Assembly (NCBI RefSeq): GCF_000687475.1 | Contig: NC_057319.1 | Span: 620,001-684,000 of the forward strand | Reading direction: 5' to 3' | Source of the DNA: Ustilaginoidea virens | Lineage: Eukaryota; Ascomycota; Sordariomycetes; Hypocreales; Clavicipitaceae | DNA: 64,000 nucleotides | Part shown: piece by piece, positions 1 through 13,700 of the stretch | How the letters are laid out: each line of letters opens with the position of its first letter | How positions within the stretch are numbered: the stretch's first letter is position 1 | Notes under the pieces: model-generated | What the model was told of the DNA's origin: nothing | The model's input: the letters and a program-made list of their open reading frames with translations, nothing else | The model's database searches: none | Translations under genes and position numbers: made by a program

Positions 1-3000
1 TATCCCCGAGTGGTCCGAATTCAATCAGAAAGTTGAAGAGTTCATCAATCTCTTGAGTGTTCATAACTGGAGTAAGCTCTTTGAAAGCAGATGCGATACC
101 CTGCCTTGCCTCCCAGGGGTCAGAGAGATCCATCTTCTTGGGCATTCCAAACTCATCCAGTTGTTGAACCTTGGGCTTGGCCAACTCCAGGTACAGCGAC
201 TGCAGCTGAGAATTCACACTGCCTAGGGTGTCTCTATGAGCCTGCGTAGCTTCAGCCAAGGATCGAGCCGCAGCCCTTCGAAGCTGAGAGTCTTTGCTCT
301 CCAAATACGGAATCATCCGCAAGGCAGTCTGGTCGTTGACTGTGAAGCCACTCTCTTCCCAAATCTCTTTTCCGAGTTCCCGGTTTTCTTCTTCATCGTC
401 ATGGCACGCCAACCAAATTTCATCTGAGTAGCCAAGCTCAGTCATATCGACCTCGGAGCTTATCGATTGCAGCACGCTCGCTCTGACGCTGGACTGCGAC
501 ACAATGGCACCTTTTGAAAGCACCACCATTTCTGCGTTGCTCATGTTTGGTGCAATACATCGGCACACGTCTGCAAAGCAATCCCTTACTAGTTTGTAGT
601 GCTGGGAATATTGTTGCATTGACTGAATCAAGATGGCGAGAAGCTCTTCGCGTGGCACCGCTTCGTCAGCGCATACGTCTGTGTGGAACGACAGAAATTC
701 AGTGGCGAGAACCAGCTGAGCATCCCGGTCATCAGCATCATGCCCAATGCCAGCTTTTCGCAGTGCATCTAATACAAGAGGTAAAATGTAAATCAATGAA
801 ACAGCATCGAACGGCCGCTGCTCGGCTGCGAAGCGTAGGCGGTATAGAACTCTAGTGACGAGGTCCTCTAGTTTCTCTGCGTCATAGTTTTCTGCCACCG
901 CAATGCCTCTCATACGCAAGGTGGCGACCCCGATGAATTGACGAATCGCGCCTAATCTTGACGAAACCTTCTCAGAGCAGGCGACGTAGGTCAAAGGTGC
1001 TTTATCTCCGATGATCAAGCCGGCTCCGGCGTCAATCACCGCTAGTAAGAGTCCGACCGCGGAGCCTAGCCAAAGGGTGGCATCTGTTGGTGGTCCGGTG
1101 GCCAGAGAATTAATAATCCCAATTCCCCGGTGCAGTTTCGCCTCGATCAATCGAATGGAGTTCCTGATTTCAGCCTCTTTCCTCAACTGAGCGTTGACTT
1201 TGGAAGTTTCCTCGGCAGTCAATTTTCGTTTTTGACCGTTCTTTTGTTCAAGCTGGCTTCTGAGCTCTTCTTCCCACTTCAAGATGTCGTAATCCTTGGT
1301 GTTCTTGTTCGGTACATTAGCCTGACTCTTCTTGGCTAGAACATCGACAAAGCAGGTTCCATCTGGAGTTCGAAAGATGGCAGCTTCTACAGGACCAATG
1401 TTTTGTAGCTGCTTTGGGTCAAGATCCTGATGGATGAGCCTCATCAATCGCGGAATGACGGTCTCTGGGGCAACAAATGCTAGTTCGGCCGCAGCGTTGT
1501 AAGCCGCTTGTTGTATTACGTTGACCTGAAAGCCGCATCAATACAACAAACATGGGCAAATGGTAGAGGGAAAGTGAAGCACAGACGGAAACCGACCTTT
1601 TGCTCAATAGATGTTCTAGAGCCGACTTCTTCCAAAAGCTCATCAAGATGCTTTTTGGCGAGGTTGCCGGGATCCACACCCATTCGCAAGCACATGTCGA
1701 TCCAGCTTGATCGAGGAATGAGCTCCGAACGGGAAAGGACCAAGATGGAGCATGCCAAAGATTCCAGGTCCTCCTGCGATACACTTGCCCCAATAGCGGA
1801 CAGCTCCTGGGGATCCAGGCAAATGGATCGCAGTACATGGATGAGGCTCAGCTTGTTTATTCTGAGGTCCTTGTCTTTGACGTCACCTGAGAGAATACTC
1901 CACAACCCGTCGACAATGGCTTCGGAGATGAATTGAGGTCGTTTCGCAAATAACTTGGAGACAGCTTTGATTGCTTCTTGCTGAATTTTCGGTGCGACGG
2001 ACGCTGTTGTAATTAAGAAGATATAAGCTTCAGCCCACGCCAGAGTAACTTCCGCACCGGTTTTGTCATTCATGGTCCTGGAGGTTGCTAATAGAGCCCG
2101 AGAGAGCCATAGCAGATCTTCGTCGGCGCTGATTTTGCTATAAACACGATGATTCAATAGAAACGACGACTTCGCGGTCAAAGATAGAGCTTGGGTGGAA
2201 ACGGAGGCTTTTTTGAGTGCAGAGTCTACTAGAGACGTTGAAAAATGCTGCAACATGGCCGGCTCAAGCGCTGTAAGGATATATGCTCCGACGACGAGGC
2301 CATTTTGTGCAAAAGATGCTGCGTTGGAGGTGACTTCTTGCAAGTTTGCGATCAATTTCGGCACTACCGCCTCGATGAAGGCGGCCAGATGGCTCGGCGC
2401 AGATTCTTCTTCACAAATCTGTAGGACAGAGCCAGTACGGAGCAACCAGGTCCTTCTTGACGCAGGCTTCTTGTCGGCGAGACCCTTGGCAAATGCATCA
2501 ATGACAGACTTGGGAAGGTCTCGGCCATCCTTCAATTCCCCGATTGCGGCATGAACCAGCGCAGACGTCTCTGCAGCCAGAGCAGCTTCATTGCCCTCCT
2601 TTATGGAAATTGTCGACAAAGCGGTAAGAACCTTTGCGGCACTTTGGGATGACAGAGGGATTACTTCTAGCATTTCTGAATGCAAGATCTTTTGTTCGGC
2701 AGCCGGAAGTTTGCCGGTCGCGAGCGGCGTGGCAATCTCGTCCACCACATGCTCCAGAGTTTTGAGATTAGTACATTTAGCGACAATAGCACGGAAGGCC
2801 GCGATGGCGCCGAGGCGGATGGACGGGTTGCTGGACTTGATGTTTGATAACAGAGGCTTTAGGAGTTTACCGTCCAGAGTCTCGGACAAGTCCAAGGTTG
2901 TGGAGAGGGACGTCACCAGCGGTTTCAAGACACTCCCAAGAACGACCTCCGGAGCTCGCAGCAGACCCTTCTCGATGGCAGGAACCAGCTCTTTCCCCAC

Positions 3001-3868
3001 ATCTTCGATTGTGGCAAAATTCGCGAAGAAGTCGGCTAGCCCAGACGAGATATGCTCGGGCAACGCAGCTCGTGAACCGATCAATTCTCGGGAATAGAAG
3101 TCGTAGTATTTTGGTTTTAGAGTCTCCAGGACCGACTTTAATGAAATTTGACGAGCTGAGACTCCGGCGATGACACCTAGAATTATTGAATTCTGAGCGG
3201 TAGGCTGGTTGTACTTGCTTGCGAGGACTGTGATGGATTTCGTAAGGCGTGCTTCCCGAGTTTCAAGCGACGAGAGCAGTTTTCGAAAACCGCGCCTGGC
3301 AACAGTTATGGCTGAACGAGCAAGCCCAGATCTGGCACCGGACTGCAAGCTTTTCTCTATAGCATCTGCATACGTGAGCAAGATGTCCTCGTCGAGCTGT
3401 TCCCACGACTCGAAAGGTGCAGTTTGCAGAAGCAAACTGCACCACTCGGCTAGGACAAAGGCATTGGATACAGCTATTCCGGGTTTTTGAACTTCATGGC
3501 GCATAGTCTTTATCAACGGCGAAAGAGTTTCGGGGCCAGCCCCGGACTTGACTATGCTTGCGAGACATTTTTGGACGGCAAGTCTTGATTCTCGGTCTCT
3601 GTAGAATGCGTGGGTCTCGAAGAAGAGCTTCAAAAGCTGGCAAGTGGCCTGTTTGTCAGGAACTGTGCTCGAAGTGGTCAGCTACTTGGATGTTAATTCC
3701 GCGGGTGGTAGGAGAGCTACCTTTTCGTCGTATGGCATCGTCCAAGTAATGTAACTGTGATATCCGCGTTGACGTCGAGGATGATCCAAGAGCTTGCTTG
3801 ATGATGACAAGATCGAGTCCGGAAGTGGCGGAGGGATGGCCATTGATGGCGTCTGGCTCTTCAGACAT
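1..3868 (-). CDS. GCN1: Gcn1 translational activator, N-terminal half (runs off left edge)
   Basis: Gcn1 is a very large HEAT-repeat ribosome-binding protein that, with Gcn20, lets uncharged tRNA activate the eIF2alpha kinase Gcn2 in amino-acid starvation. The visible part is about 1,249 codons of alpha-solenoid matching the N-terminal half of fungal Gcn1; the central eEF3-like region lies beyond the edge. Start is the ATG at 3868-3866 (MSEEPDAING). Exon 2 is 3636-1597 and exon 3 runs 1526 to the edge. The second intron (1596-1527, GTCGGT..TTTCAG, 70 nt) is clear and phase 0. The first intron (about 3685-3637) is only 49 nt and its donor is less certain, although the frame joins correctly. 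Telling segments are FYRDRESRLAVQKCL just after intron 1, and YDILKWEEELRSQL with a charged helix in exon 3, a conserved Gcn1 feature. Transcribed divergently from the helicase gene. Confidence 0.93.
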
Positions 3869-5276
3869 GTCGAGAAGCGGAGGGGAGGAAGAACATTGAG
3901 AAATCATCGGGGGCTGGGGGGCGTAACAAAGCGGCTGGTTGGCAACATCAGTATCACCCGGTTCGGCAGGCAAAGAGAATGATTGATCATTGCACGCACG
4001 TGGATGATGGATCTTCCTTTACCTGCCCCGAAATCCACCCCACGTCGAAACCCAGCCCCGCCTCGCAGCTCAACCCTGAAAAGTTTCTCACCGCCCCATT
4101 CCTGCCCATCGTGAAGATGCCAGGAACATGCATAGCTTGGCTAGTGCTCGTCGGGAGTTGACTACAGTAGGATGCAAAGTACTCACTCGCACAGCACTGG
4201 CACCAGGACTTACGCGAATGGAGCTACTCGGAGACCGTGTTTGGGACTTTTAGTACTTCTAACTTCTGTGGGGATGAAAACGGCTAGTCACCAGGCCAAC
4301 AGCGAGCTGGATTTCATTGCTCATTGGGAAATTACAGAACACAAAAGGCGGCCAAGTTTGCGACGTCGAGGCCAGCAGAATAAGCAATAGTTCCTCGTTT
4401 GGCTCCAGGGCACTCCTCACTGTATGCAGTTAACAGCTCTCTTCAATCTAGCCAGCGCGGTGAGTCGGAAAGAATGAATTGTCCCAGCCTCGAAGCTGCA
4501 ATGAAGAAGATAATGTTAACTTTGAAGGGAAGGAAGGGGCTTTCAAGCTAAGTAGGGCAAAAGCTTGGCAACATGGCAAAAAATCGGAAAATCGAAGAAT
4601 TAGAAAAACTCAAAATCACTTTGACATTACATATCCAAGACCTGGAGCATTTGGACATTTACAAAAGATATTTCAATTACTCCGTACCCGTCGCAGGCGT
4701 CTATCGCGGGCGGCGCATCTGTCCATGGCATCCAACCATAATACTGTATCGTATTATAAGGTACCTTATGTAGTGGGTAAGGTAGGTAGGTACCGAAGGT
4801 ACCTGTCTGGTGGGTCATCTATTCCTGGTTCGCCATGTATTTCTGATTTTCTAATTTTTCAGTGTTTTCATTTCTACAGAGTACAGAGTACGATGCCGCC
4901 CTTTGCCCTACTGTCTGGTACCACCATACTACCTGTAGCGTTACTCCCTGCAAGAAGTCCATGACCTGACGTAACATTCTCGCGTTTCTGCAGAGCCTGT
5001 TACGGTGCCCATATACTCCGTACTGGCTGGCATAAATGGTTCGGTTCATTCTCCAATTGATCTGGTCTGCCTCAAACCGATAGGCTTATTAGTGGGCCAA
5101 CACCCGTTCTGTTGACGCAGCTTGGGGCCTGGGGCTTTTGGTGGGGCCTGGCAACATCCATCGAGATTATTGACCCAACCTGGACGGACTCCCAGACCCA
5201 GACACAGACACAGACAACTGACCAACTCAGCCCTATATAGCTGCTTGCTTCCCCTTCTTGACTATCGGCCGCGGAA
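3869..5276. promoter_or_regulatory. Divergent intergenic region between GCN1 and the helicase gene
   Basis: 1.4 kb with no convincing coding sequence. It should hold both promoters. A TATA-like TATATAG lies at 5234-5240, about 37 nt before the helicase ATG. Two copies of the intergenic element TACTCCGTA are at 4678 and 5014. Two AGGTACCT palindromes are at 4759 and 4797 in a GGTA-rich patch. Confidence 0.6.
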
Positions 5277-8200
5277 ATGGCAAAAAAGAAGAAGCCTGCC
5301 GCCAATCCGGCACGCGGATTTGCTACAACCTCCATCGCCTCCAAACCCAGGCCTGAAGCCCCGGAACCGGAAGCAAAGCCGTTGCCCCGAGTTGCAAAGA
5401 CTGCCGACGATGCCCCTCCATCGCACCAAAGTGCCCCGCCATCTACCGATTCCACGATTGGTGATGCTGCTGGTGCTGGATCATGTCAACAGCGCACTCA
5501 GGATAAGACCTTGAGCCCAGAGGAGTTTGAGAGGCAGCTAGAGGAATCGGAGCTGCAACTTTTAGTCGAAAAATACTCACAGAAGACGAAGCGTGATGCC
5601 CAGCGACAACGAACTCGTTTAGAAACCGACCGTCGAATTCTCAGAGGCCAAGCTGACTTGTTTAATGCTCCTAAATGGCTTCCACCCGACATGGTAGATT
5701 ACATTCTCGATTTGATCAAAGCGGAGACGAGATTCTCAGCTTCTAGTACCTTGTCCGAGAACGTGGGCACTGGAAAACTGCCCTCTGAAGAAGACATGAT
5801 CCTCCGTTTGTGGACCCTCCGCCAAACTTTGGCGTCCGTTGGATTTCCAGACCTCAGAATAGAACCAGTCTTGAAACACATTTTAGACATTGCGCCAAAC
5901 GTCTCTTCAGCCGCAAGGGACTCGCTTTGGGGCTTGGAAGAAGCTTTAGATTGGCTGGCTCGGGAAAGCTCTGCTGACGAGCTTCCCCCATATGAATTCA
6001 AGGGCAAATTTCTTTCAAAAGGTACGCACTGGACAAGAAAATCTAAAACTCGTCAACGAAAAACAGCCATGTTGATCATTGTTATAGACACTCCTACCGA
6101 AACTCCTAATGTCTCTCGACCGGGAACCCCCAAACCGCAATTGATTTCCAGTAAACAAAAGGGAACAGTACGTGCCGGCAAAGCAACACCAGCGAACAAG
6201 AAGTTTTCCGTCACTTATGATGTCGATATTGAACCAGAGGACTTGATTCCTGAATATATTGCCGCAAAATCCAAATTGCTGGAACTAAGTCGCAAGCGCA
6301 AGTCTCCTCACATCAATGACGAAGCCGAGATGGAGACGGCCAAGCTCGAAGCAAAGGTCAGGAAGATTGAGAATGATGTCCTTTTCGACAAGTTCCACGC
6401 CGATTCAATATGGAGGTCTGAAAAGGTTGCCATAGAACGAAGACTGGCGGCTGCAAAGAAGGAGGCACAAAATGAAGCTGGAGAAGCGACGCCACGGGCC
6501 GAAGAAGCACCTTTAAACAAGTCTGTCGACAAGGACATAAATGATGAAGCAGAACGTATCGCCGCGGAAGTTTTGTCTGAGCAAGACGATGATGGCTACA
6601 GCATTGCGGACCTGTTTGCGTCGCTGCCTCAGAATGAAGTAGACCCAAGCACAGGAAAAACCCAAACAGTGGTTCATAACGCCGGAGGCTCCACGCTTAT
6701 TATCCGTGAATTTGGCGAATGGACGGGTGTCAGCCCTAGACAGATTCTTGAAGAGGCATGCCGCTCTAGGTATTCAAACACCTACCCAGCATCTCGAGCT
6801 TTCATTGCAGCGCAGATTGACAACTAAAACTTGGACTTAGGGACTCTTCAGTCAAATTCGAGTTTGCGGTACTGTCGGAAACTACGTTTGCTAGCCGCCA
6901 CTCTGTAGAAATTCAATGGAAGAAGGCTCAGGAACTGCCCCAAGCTCCGGTATCCTCAGAAGTTGAAGTTGTCGCCGACGCTACAAACTTCACGTTCGCA
7001 ATGAAAGGTGTGGCTGCGGCCGACAAAAAACAGTCCGAGGCCTTTGTTTGCACGGCAGCTCTCTTCCATATATTCAGCAACAGTCCCAAAGATGGAAAAG
7101 TCAATCTTCGTCTGCCACCTGCTTGGAAAGATCTCTGGTATGAAATGGCTGAAGCAAAGAAAAACCATCTGGACGCTCAAGATCGGGAGTCTGTGAGGTC
7201 TTTGAGAACAATGGTCCGCCAGAGACAAGATCAGGAGTTGGAAGATGGTGTCATTGCATTCCGGGGTCGTGGAGCGGTAAAACCCTCTCTCGATCCAGCG
7301 GAAAACGGGGCTCTGGATCGTTCAAAGTTGAATGCTGCAAATGCCGAAGCCCTAAGAGCAGTATGGGCCGAGAAGTCCAGCACCAACAAGTTCCAGCTCA
7401 TGCTGGTAAGTGACTGCTATTTGCAATCGACGGTCTGCCAACTCAAGGGCCATAGGGGAAGCGCTAACAGTCGCCCAGAAATCTCGCATGCAGCTCCCCA
7501 TGTGGCAGTTCCGACCCCAAGTTCTGAAAGCCGTGGAGGAAAATCAGGTTGTGATTGTGTGCGGAGAAACAGGATGGTACGTACTGTCCTTTTTTTTTTT
7601 TAAACGGGAGAAGAATCAAAACTAAAGAAAAGCTGGTCCCATGCAGTGGCAAGAGCACGCAAGTCCCTGCTTACTTGCTGGAACATGAGCTTTCTCAGGG
7701 CAAACATTGCAAGATTTACTGCACAGAGCCTCGACGGATTTCGGCCATCTCTCTGGCTCGGCGTGTAAGTGAGGAGCTCGGCGAGAGCAAGAATGACCTG
7801 GGAACCAACAGATCGCTTGTCGGTTACTCAATCAGGCTCGAGGCCAACACGTCGAGAGAGACACGCCTCGTCTTTGCCACGACCGGCATCGTGATGCGCA
7901 TGTTGGAAGGATCCAGCGATCTTCGAGAGGTCACTCATCTAGTGCTTGACGAGGTCCACGAGCGCTCGATAGACAGCGATTTCTTACTCATTGTTTTGAA
8001 GAAGCTCTTGACGCAGAGGAAGGAGCTCAAAGTCGTGCTCATGTCAGCCACTGTGGATGCCGAGCGGTTCTCAAACTATCTTGGCGGTGCTCCGATCCTC
8101 AATGTTCCTGGAAGAACGTTCCCAGTAGATGTACGCTATCTGGAAGACGCTGTTGAGCTGACGGGATACCGTCCGAGTGACTCGCCGGAGGAGAAAATGG

Positions 8201-10199
8201 TCGATCTTGACGATGATGTGGTGGAGGGGGACAATAACGGGCCGAAAAGCGAGGTCTCTTCGAGCCTGTCGACGTACTCTGCCCAAACAAGGAGCACGTT
8301 GGCGCAAATTGATGAGTACCGCATTGATTTCGACTTGATGCTGCAGCTCATGGTGCGGATAGCCTCGGACGAATCTCTCAAGTTCTACAGCAAGGCCATC
8401 TTGGTGTTCTTGCCAGGCATAGCAGAAATCAGAACACTAAACGACATGCTCCTTGGAGATCCGCGATTCGCCAAGGACTGGCTCGTCTACCCGCTGCACT
8501 CTTCCATCGCCACAGAAGACCAAGAATCCGCCTTCCTGGTTCCTCCGCCGGGAATGCGCAAAATCGTGCTGGCGACCAACATTGCCGAGACCGGCATCAC
8601 CATCCCCGACGTGACCTGCGTGATTGACACCGGCAAACATCGCGAAATGCGGTTCGACGAGAAGAAGCAGCTCTCCCGCCTGATAGACACTTTCATCTCG
8701 CGCGCCAACGCAAAGCAGAGACGTGGTCGTGCCGGCCGCGTGCAAAACGGCCTCTGCTTCCACATGTTTACAAAGTTCCGCCACGACAACATCATGAGCG
8801 ACCAGCAGACGCCCGAGATGCTCCGCCTGTCCCTCCAGGATCTTGCTATTCGCGTCAAGATTTGCAAAATCGGAGGCATTGAGGAGACGCTCAGCGATGC
8901 GCTGGACGCCCCGTCCGCCAAGAACATTCGACGCGCCATTGATGCCTTGGTTGATGTCCGCGCATTGACGTCGGCCGAGGACCTGACTCCGCTTGGACGT
9001 CAGCTCGCGAGGCTACCGCTAGACGTCTTCTTGGGAAAGCTCATCCTCCTCGGCACCGTCTTCAAGTGTCTGGACATGGCGATTACCGTGGCGGCAATCC
9101 TATCTTCCAAGTCTCCCTTCTCGGCCCCGTTTGGCCAGCGCGCCCAGGCCGACAACGCAAGGATGGCTTTCCGCCGCGGCGATTCCGACCTCCTCACCAT
9201 CTACAACGCTTACTCCGCGTGGAAGCGTGTGTGCCAGTCCAACAGCGGCGTGGGCAAGGAGTTTCAGTTTTGCCGCAAAAACTTCCTCAGTCAGCAGACG
9301 CTGGCCAACATTGAAGACTTGAAGGGCCAGCTGCTGGTGTCGTTGGCCGATTCGGGCTTCCTCTCGCTCACAGAAGAGGAGCGCCGGGCCTTGTCGCGGC
9401 TTCGATTTGCGCAAGGCCGGCGCCGCCAGCAAAGCTTTTACGAAGTCCCACGTCGGGTGAATATCAACAGCGACAATGACTTGGTGTCGGCTTCGGTAAT
9501 TGCCTGGAGCTTCTATCCAAAGCTGCTGGTGAGAGACACCCCGGGGACAAAGGGTCTGCGGAACATTGGCAACAACCAGTCCATCAGCTTGCACCCCACG
9601 TCTGTCAACAGGGGGTTTCTCGATCTCAAGTGGTTGTCGTACTACCACATTATGCAGTCCAAGACGTAAGTCCCTGGTCGCATTGCCGTTTTTTCCCCCT
9701 TTTTGTTTCCAGAGAAAAAAAAAAGATTTAGTTGGCGGGGATTTTTCGTTTCTTCCTAACATGAACAGTGTTTACCATGCTCACGAAACCACCGCCGTTG
9801 AGCCATTCGCCATTGCTCTTCTCTGCGGCGACGCCCGCTGCGATGTACGTCTGACCTCCCAGCTTCTGCTATCTAAATCCAGGCCCCGGCCCCCCTTGAA
9901 AAAACCAAAACAAGGGGAAAGAAAAGTTCACCCGCCGCTAACTTTGCTAGATGTTCTCCGGCGTCATCGTCCTCGACGGCAACAGGGGCCGCTTCGCTCT
10001 GCCCGACTGGAAAACAATGCTCGTCGTCAAGGTCCTCCGCACCCGACTCCGCGAACTCCTCACCAGATCGTTCAAGCAGCCCGGGAAGCTGCCCACGGCG
10101 CAGCAGCAGAAGTGGCTGGATGTCTGGCAGCGGCTCTTCACCCACGAACCGCAACCAGACTCCAAGACGGGGGTGTCCCTAGCGGTGGCCAAGGCATAG
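5277..10199 (+). CDS. DExH-box RNA helicase, YLR419W/DHX29/DHX57 type
   Basis: Predicted ATP-dependent 3'-5' RNA helicase of 1,477 residues. Seven exons: 5277-6021, 6088-6769, 6841-7405, 7479-7576, 7647-9665, 9769-9844, 9951-10199; the sum is divisible by three. The N-terminus is basic and low-complexity (MAKKKK), followed by a long helical region. Walker A GETGCGKST (about residue 695) is split by the fourth intron and restored exactly by splicing. Motif II is DEVH (about 798), motif III SAT, motif VI QRRGRAGRV (about 1053); the helicase-associated and OB-fold regions end the protein. Family members act on 40S ribosomes or structured mRNA (DHX29) or are poorly known (yeast YLR419W). The third exon begins at RDSSVKFEF, chosen because the 6770-6840 intron (acceptor CTTAG) keeps the frame, whereas reading on hits a stop at 6825. 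The assignment to DHX29 rather than DHX57 is open. Confidence 0.93.
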
Positions 10200-10705
10200 A
10201 ACTAGAACATCCGTCTCCGTCGCCTTAGACGGGCACCTAGGTTTTGTCTTGCTCGTTTTTCTTTTTGTGCCTTGTCCTTTTGGTTTGTCCTTTTTGCGCG
10301 GGATAAACGGGTGGTGCGGGGGTTTAGATTCGCAATTCATGGGGCGGCTGGCTGGCTGGCTTTGGTGGGCGTCCGTGGAAAGGAACGTTGATGCTGGGAT
10401 GGGTGACGTGTGAATCGTCGCGTAATCACACGGCGGGGAAATATGTGCTTTAGACGTGACGGAGCTGTCTGCCGTCTTTTCTTGCCGGGGACGAAAACGA
10501 GAGGAAAAGGATAAATAGGATCAACATGTCCGTCGATTTCATTCGCAGTCGTCTTGTCACGCTTCAAAGTATGTGATGGAACAATCTCCCAGAAGCGCAA
10601 ACGTTTCCACAAAACAAGCCTTTACAACGCCATGATAGCCCGCCGGTACCGTCTTGCAGTCGTCGTACCCCGTCCGCAGAGCCAATCCCTCTCTCGCATC
10701 GATCT
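10200..10705. other. Convergent 3' intergenic region
   Basis: About 500 bp between the stop codons of the helicase gene (+) and PRP24 (-). It is T-rich just after the helicase stop (10240-10300), as expected of 3' untranslated sequence. I see no gene. Confidence 0.6.
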
Positions 10706-13700
10706 TCACTCCCTCCCAGCCAAAAAGAGCGCCTTGAATTCAGCATTACTCTTCGGACCGCTTGAGCCAGAAGAGCCTCCTCCGTCTTCAGTCCGTTTCG
10801 CACTTGCGCCTGCCGCAGAAGCAGGTCCACCTTTTCTAGGAGCGAGGCCCGGCCCACCACGTTTCGGGGCAGCCCGACCGAGCACGGGACGGCGAAGTGC
10901 AGGAGGCAATAGCGCGCCCTTTGGCTTGCTGCCGGCTTGCCGGGTCCGGGGCCCGTTCGCGCCGTCGTCCGCGGCCTCTGGTCTGTTGTGCCGCAGCTGG
11001 TCGGGAGAACCGGTGCGAAGCTGGCGGCCTTCGTACTCCATGCTGTTCAGTCGAAGGGCAGCCTTTCCTGCAGTTGCGGCGTCTGCGAACTCGATGATGG
11101 CGCCCCCGTGGCCGGGTTGGTGGATGAGTTTGACAAAGGGCCCGAGCGGCTCAACCAAGGCCTTGACGCGAGCGTCGTTGACCGTGTCGGGGAGACCCAT
11201 GAGGGCGATGGTTCTGGCTGCTATTTCCGAGGAAGACGGCTTGTCGTGGTGGCGATCCGAACTGGTGTCGCCCATGGCTTCGTCGCCTTCGTCGTCTTGC
11301 GCCGATGGAGAAAAGGCAGGCGATGCGGATGAACGTTGGAAATCGGTGGACTTGGCTGCAGGCTTGACCTTGTTTTCTTTCGAGACGTCAACCTTGAGAA
11401 TCCGGGACCGGAATTTGGTATTATTCAACTCTTGCGCCGCTCTGGCAGCCTGTTCCTTGGTTTCAAAGTCCAGGAACGCAAAGCCACGGTTGTGCCCCGC
11501 CATGCTCTGGGGAATGTTGACTCTCGTCACCGTACCAAACTTGCCAAACACCTCGCGGAGCTGGTCTTCGGTCGTCGACTGGTCCAAATTGCTGACATGG
11601 ACTTCCCGCCCTTCCGCAATGGCACCTTCGCGACGCTTCTTGCGGCTAGGGTCCGAATACTTGGCGAGCAGACGATACTTTCCTTCGACAAGAGTACCTT
11701 CCTTGGCGACGGCTTTGGCGGACGCGTCTCGATCGCGAAACGAAATGTAGCAGAAGCGGCGATGGGTGTTGACTTTTAAGCTTGGCCAGCGGATGCTCAG
11801 GATTTCGCCGCAGTCTTTAAACAGGTCTGTAATGAACTTTTCATCCGCGGCGGGGGGGTAGTTGGCAACGTATACTGTCAGGTCATGGCCGGGTTGGACG
11901 CTGATTTGGGACTCGCCAAAGTACTTGGCATGTCTCAGTAGAGCAGACTGGGCTTCCTCGGCAGAGCTAAACTCGATCAATGCCGTCGTGCTCTGCTTCT
12001 GCTCTTCCCTGACAAATGCGGTTATGTTGTTGATATGCCCATACGGTTTGAAGTATTTACGAACTTCGGTTTGTGTTGCTCCAAGGGGTAGATTTGTAAC
12101 GATGACGGTGGAGTGTTCTCTATCTCGCTGAGGCGGCTGACCCGGGGCCGAGGTGTCAACGGTGGTGTCATGCCCGTTTCTCTGCCGCTTGCTGAAATCC
12201 TCTCTTCCCTCTGCTTGCGCATCTGCGAGAGCATCACGCTTTCTTTTCGGTCCGCCGCCGGGAGGCGGAGTCAAATCAACATCAGGCCGCTCCAGCGACT
12301 GCTGCTGGACCTCGGCCTGGGTCTCGGCCTGGGTCTCTGCCTGATTCTCTGCTCGGGTCTCTCCTTGAGCCTGTGCTTGGGCTTCATAGTATGCGGCGTA
12401 CTGTGCAGCCTGTGCAGCCTGCTCCTTTTCCCGTCGATGCGTGACAAGCTTCTGCGTTTGGCAGACAAAATCATTTGCCTGGCGCGCCACTTCAGGAGTC
12501 TCGTAAGTATTGCAATGTTGCAGGTATAATTCAAGGACTCTTTCCGGCCAATCGACGGATTTGCGTTTTGCAGCAGAATGCAAGACAGCCGTTGCTTGAG
12601 TCGGGGTGTCAGACCTGCCATCCTTATCACGGAGCAACAAGAATACCAACATCTCCCAAGTGTAATAGCTGAGCCAGAAATCGAAGTTGTCGGCGTGATA
12701 ACGGCTTTTTACGAGTGTCTTCCACAAAGCTCTAGCCTCGTCAGTCGCGCCCCTGTCTTCGGTCAAATACTCAATGTAAATCCTCTCCAGTCTGTATTTA
12801 GGATCACCTTCGAATTCTTTGCCGTAAAGCTTCCTGCCTGTCGCATTCACGTCCTCAATAGCGGCATGGAGCTCGTCTGCAACAGTTGCCTCTTCAACAG
12901 TTGTGCTCGCGGTTCTTTTGAGGTAGGCGCACCAAGAGCTATACATTTCAATCAAACCTTCCATTCCATCCCTACACAGCTGATTATCGGTATTTGCGGT
13001 TTGTTTGATTGACTCGATGTCGGAAAAGGATAAATGAGCTTCTTCGGCAGACAGAATGTATCTACCCCAAAGCTTTCCTGCCCACGGACAATGCTGAACT
13101 GCCCTGCCGCAGGCGCCGAGTAATTCACTCAAGGATGATTGGTCAACAATAGTGGAAGATAAGAAGACGATGTAGTCGAGCCACGTATCCTCGTCGGTGG
13201 AAAACAAGCCGGTCAAAGCCCTGTCAAACAGGCCGGAGCATAGTTTGACAGACAGCTCAGCGTCTTGGTGTTTTCTTTTCGTCCCACGCACCTCCCAATC
13301 CAAATAGTTTCGAAGTAGGGATTTCTGCGTTTCGACATCGTTGCTCCGCTCTGCTTGCTTCAACTTGAGCTCGAAGGGGTCCCGGACCGAAATGGCTCGT
13401 TTGGTAACTTGGACGGCGGCAGTGACTTCCTTCATGGTACTCTCCCAGGCGGTTTGATTGTACTCTGATAAAAACCCGGAGAAGGATTGAGAAGTGTGAT
13501 CCCAGGTAATGTGAGGCGTGGATAGACGATGCTCGTACAGTTGGGTAATGCGACGAAGCTGATCCGAGGTTCTGCTCTTCTTGAATTGTTCTATTTCGAA
13601 AGAAATCCAGCGATCCCACAGCTCGTGGCTGTCGCCCAGGCGGTATTGAATGGCTTCGTATCCCTGCTTCCATAGATCAAGAGAAGCTTCCAAAGGGAAG

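Noticed and set aside
6021..6087. Uninterrupted helicase N-terminus without an intron at 6022-6087
   Set aside because: The 66 nt segment is stop-free, but it has GTACGC..TTATAG borders and encodes a basic stretch foreign to the family; treating it as an intron gives a better protein.
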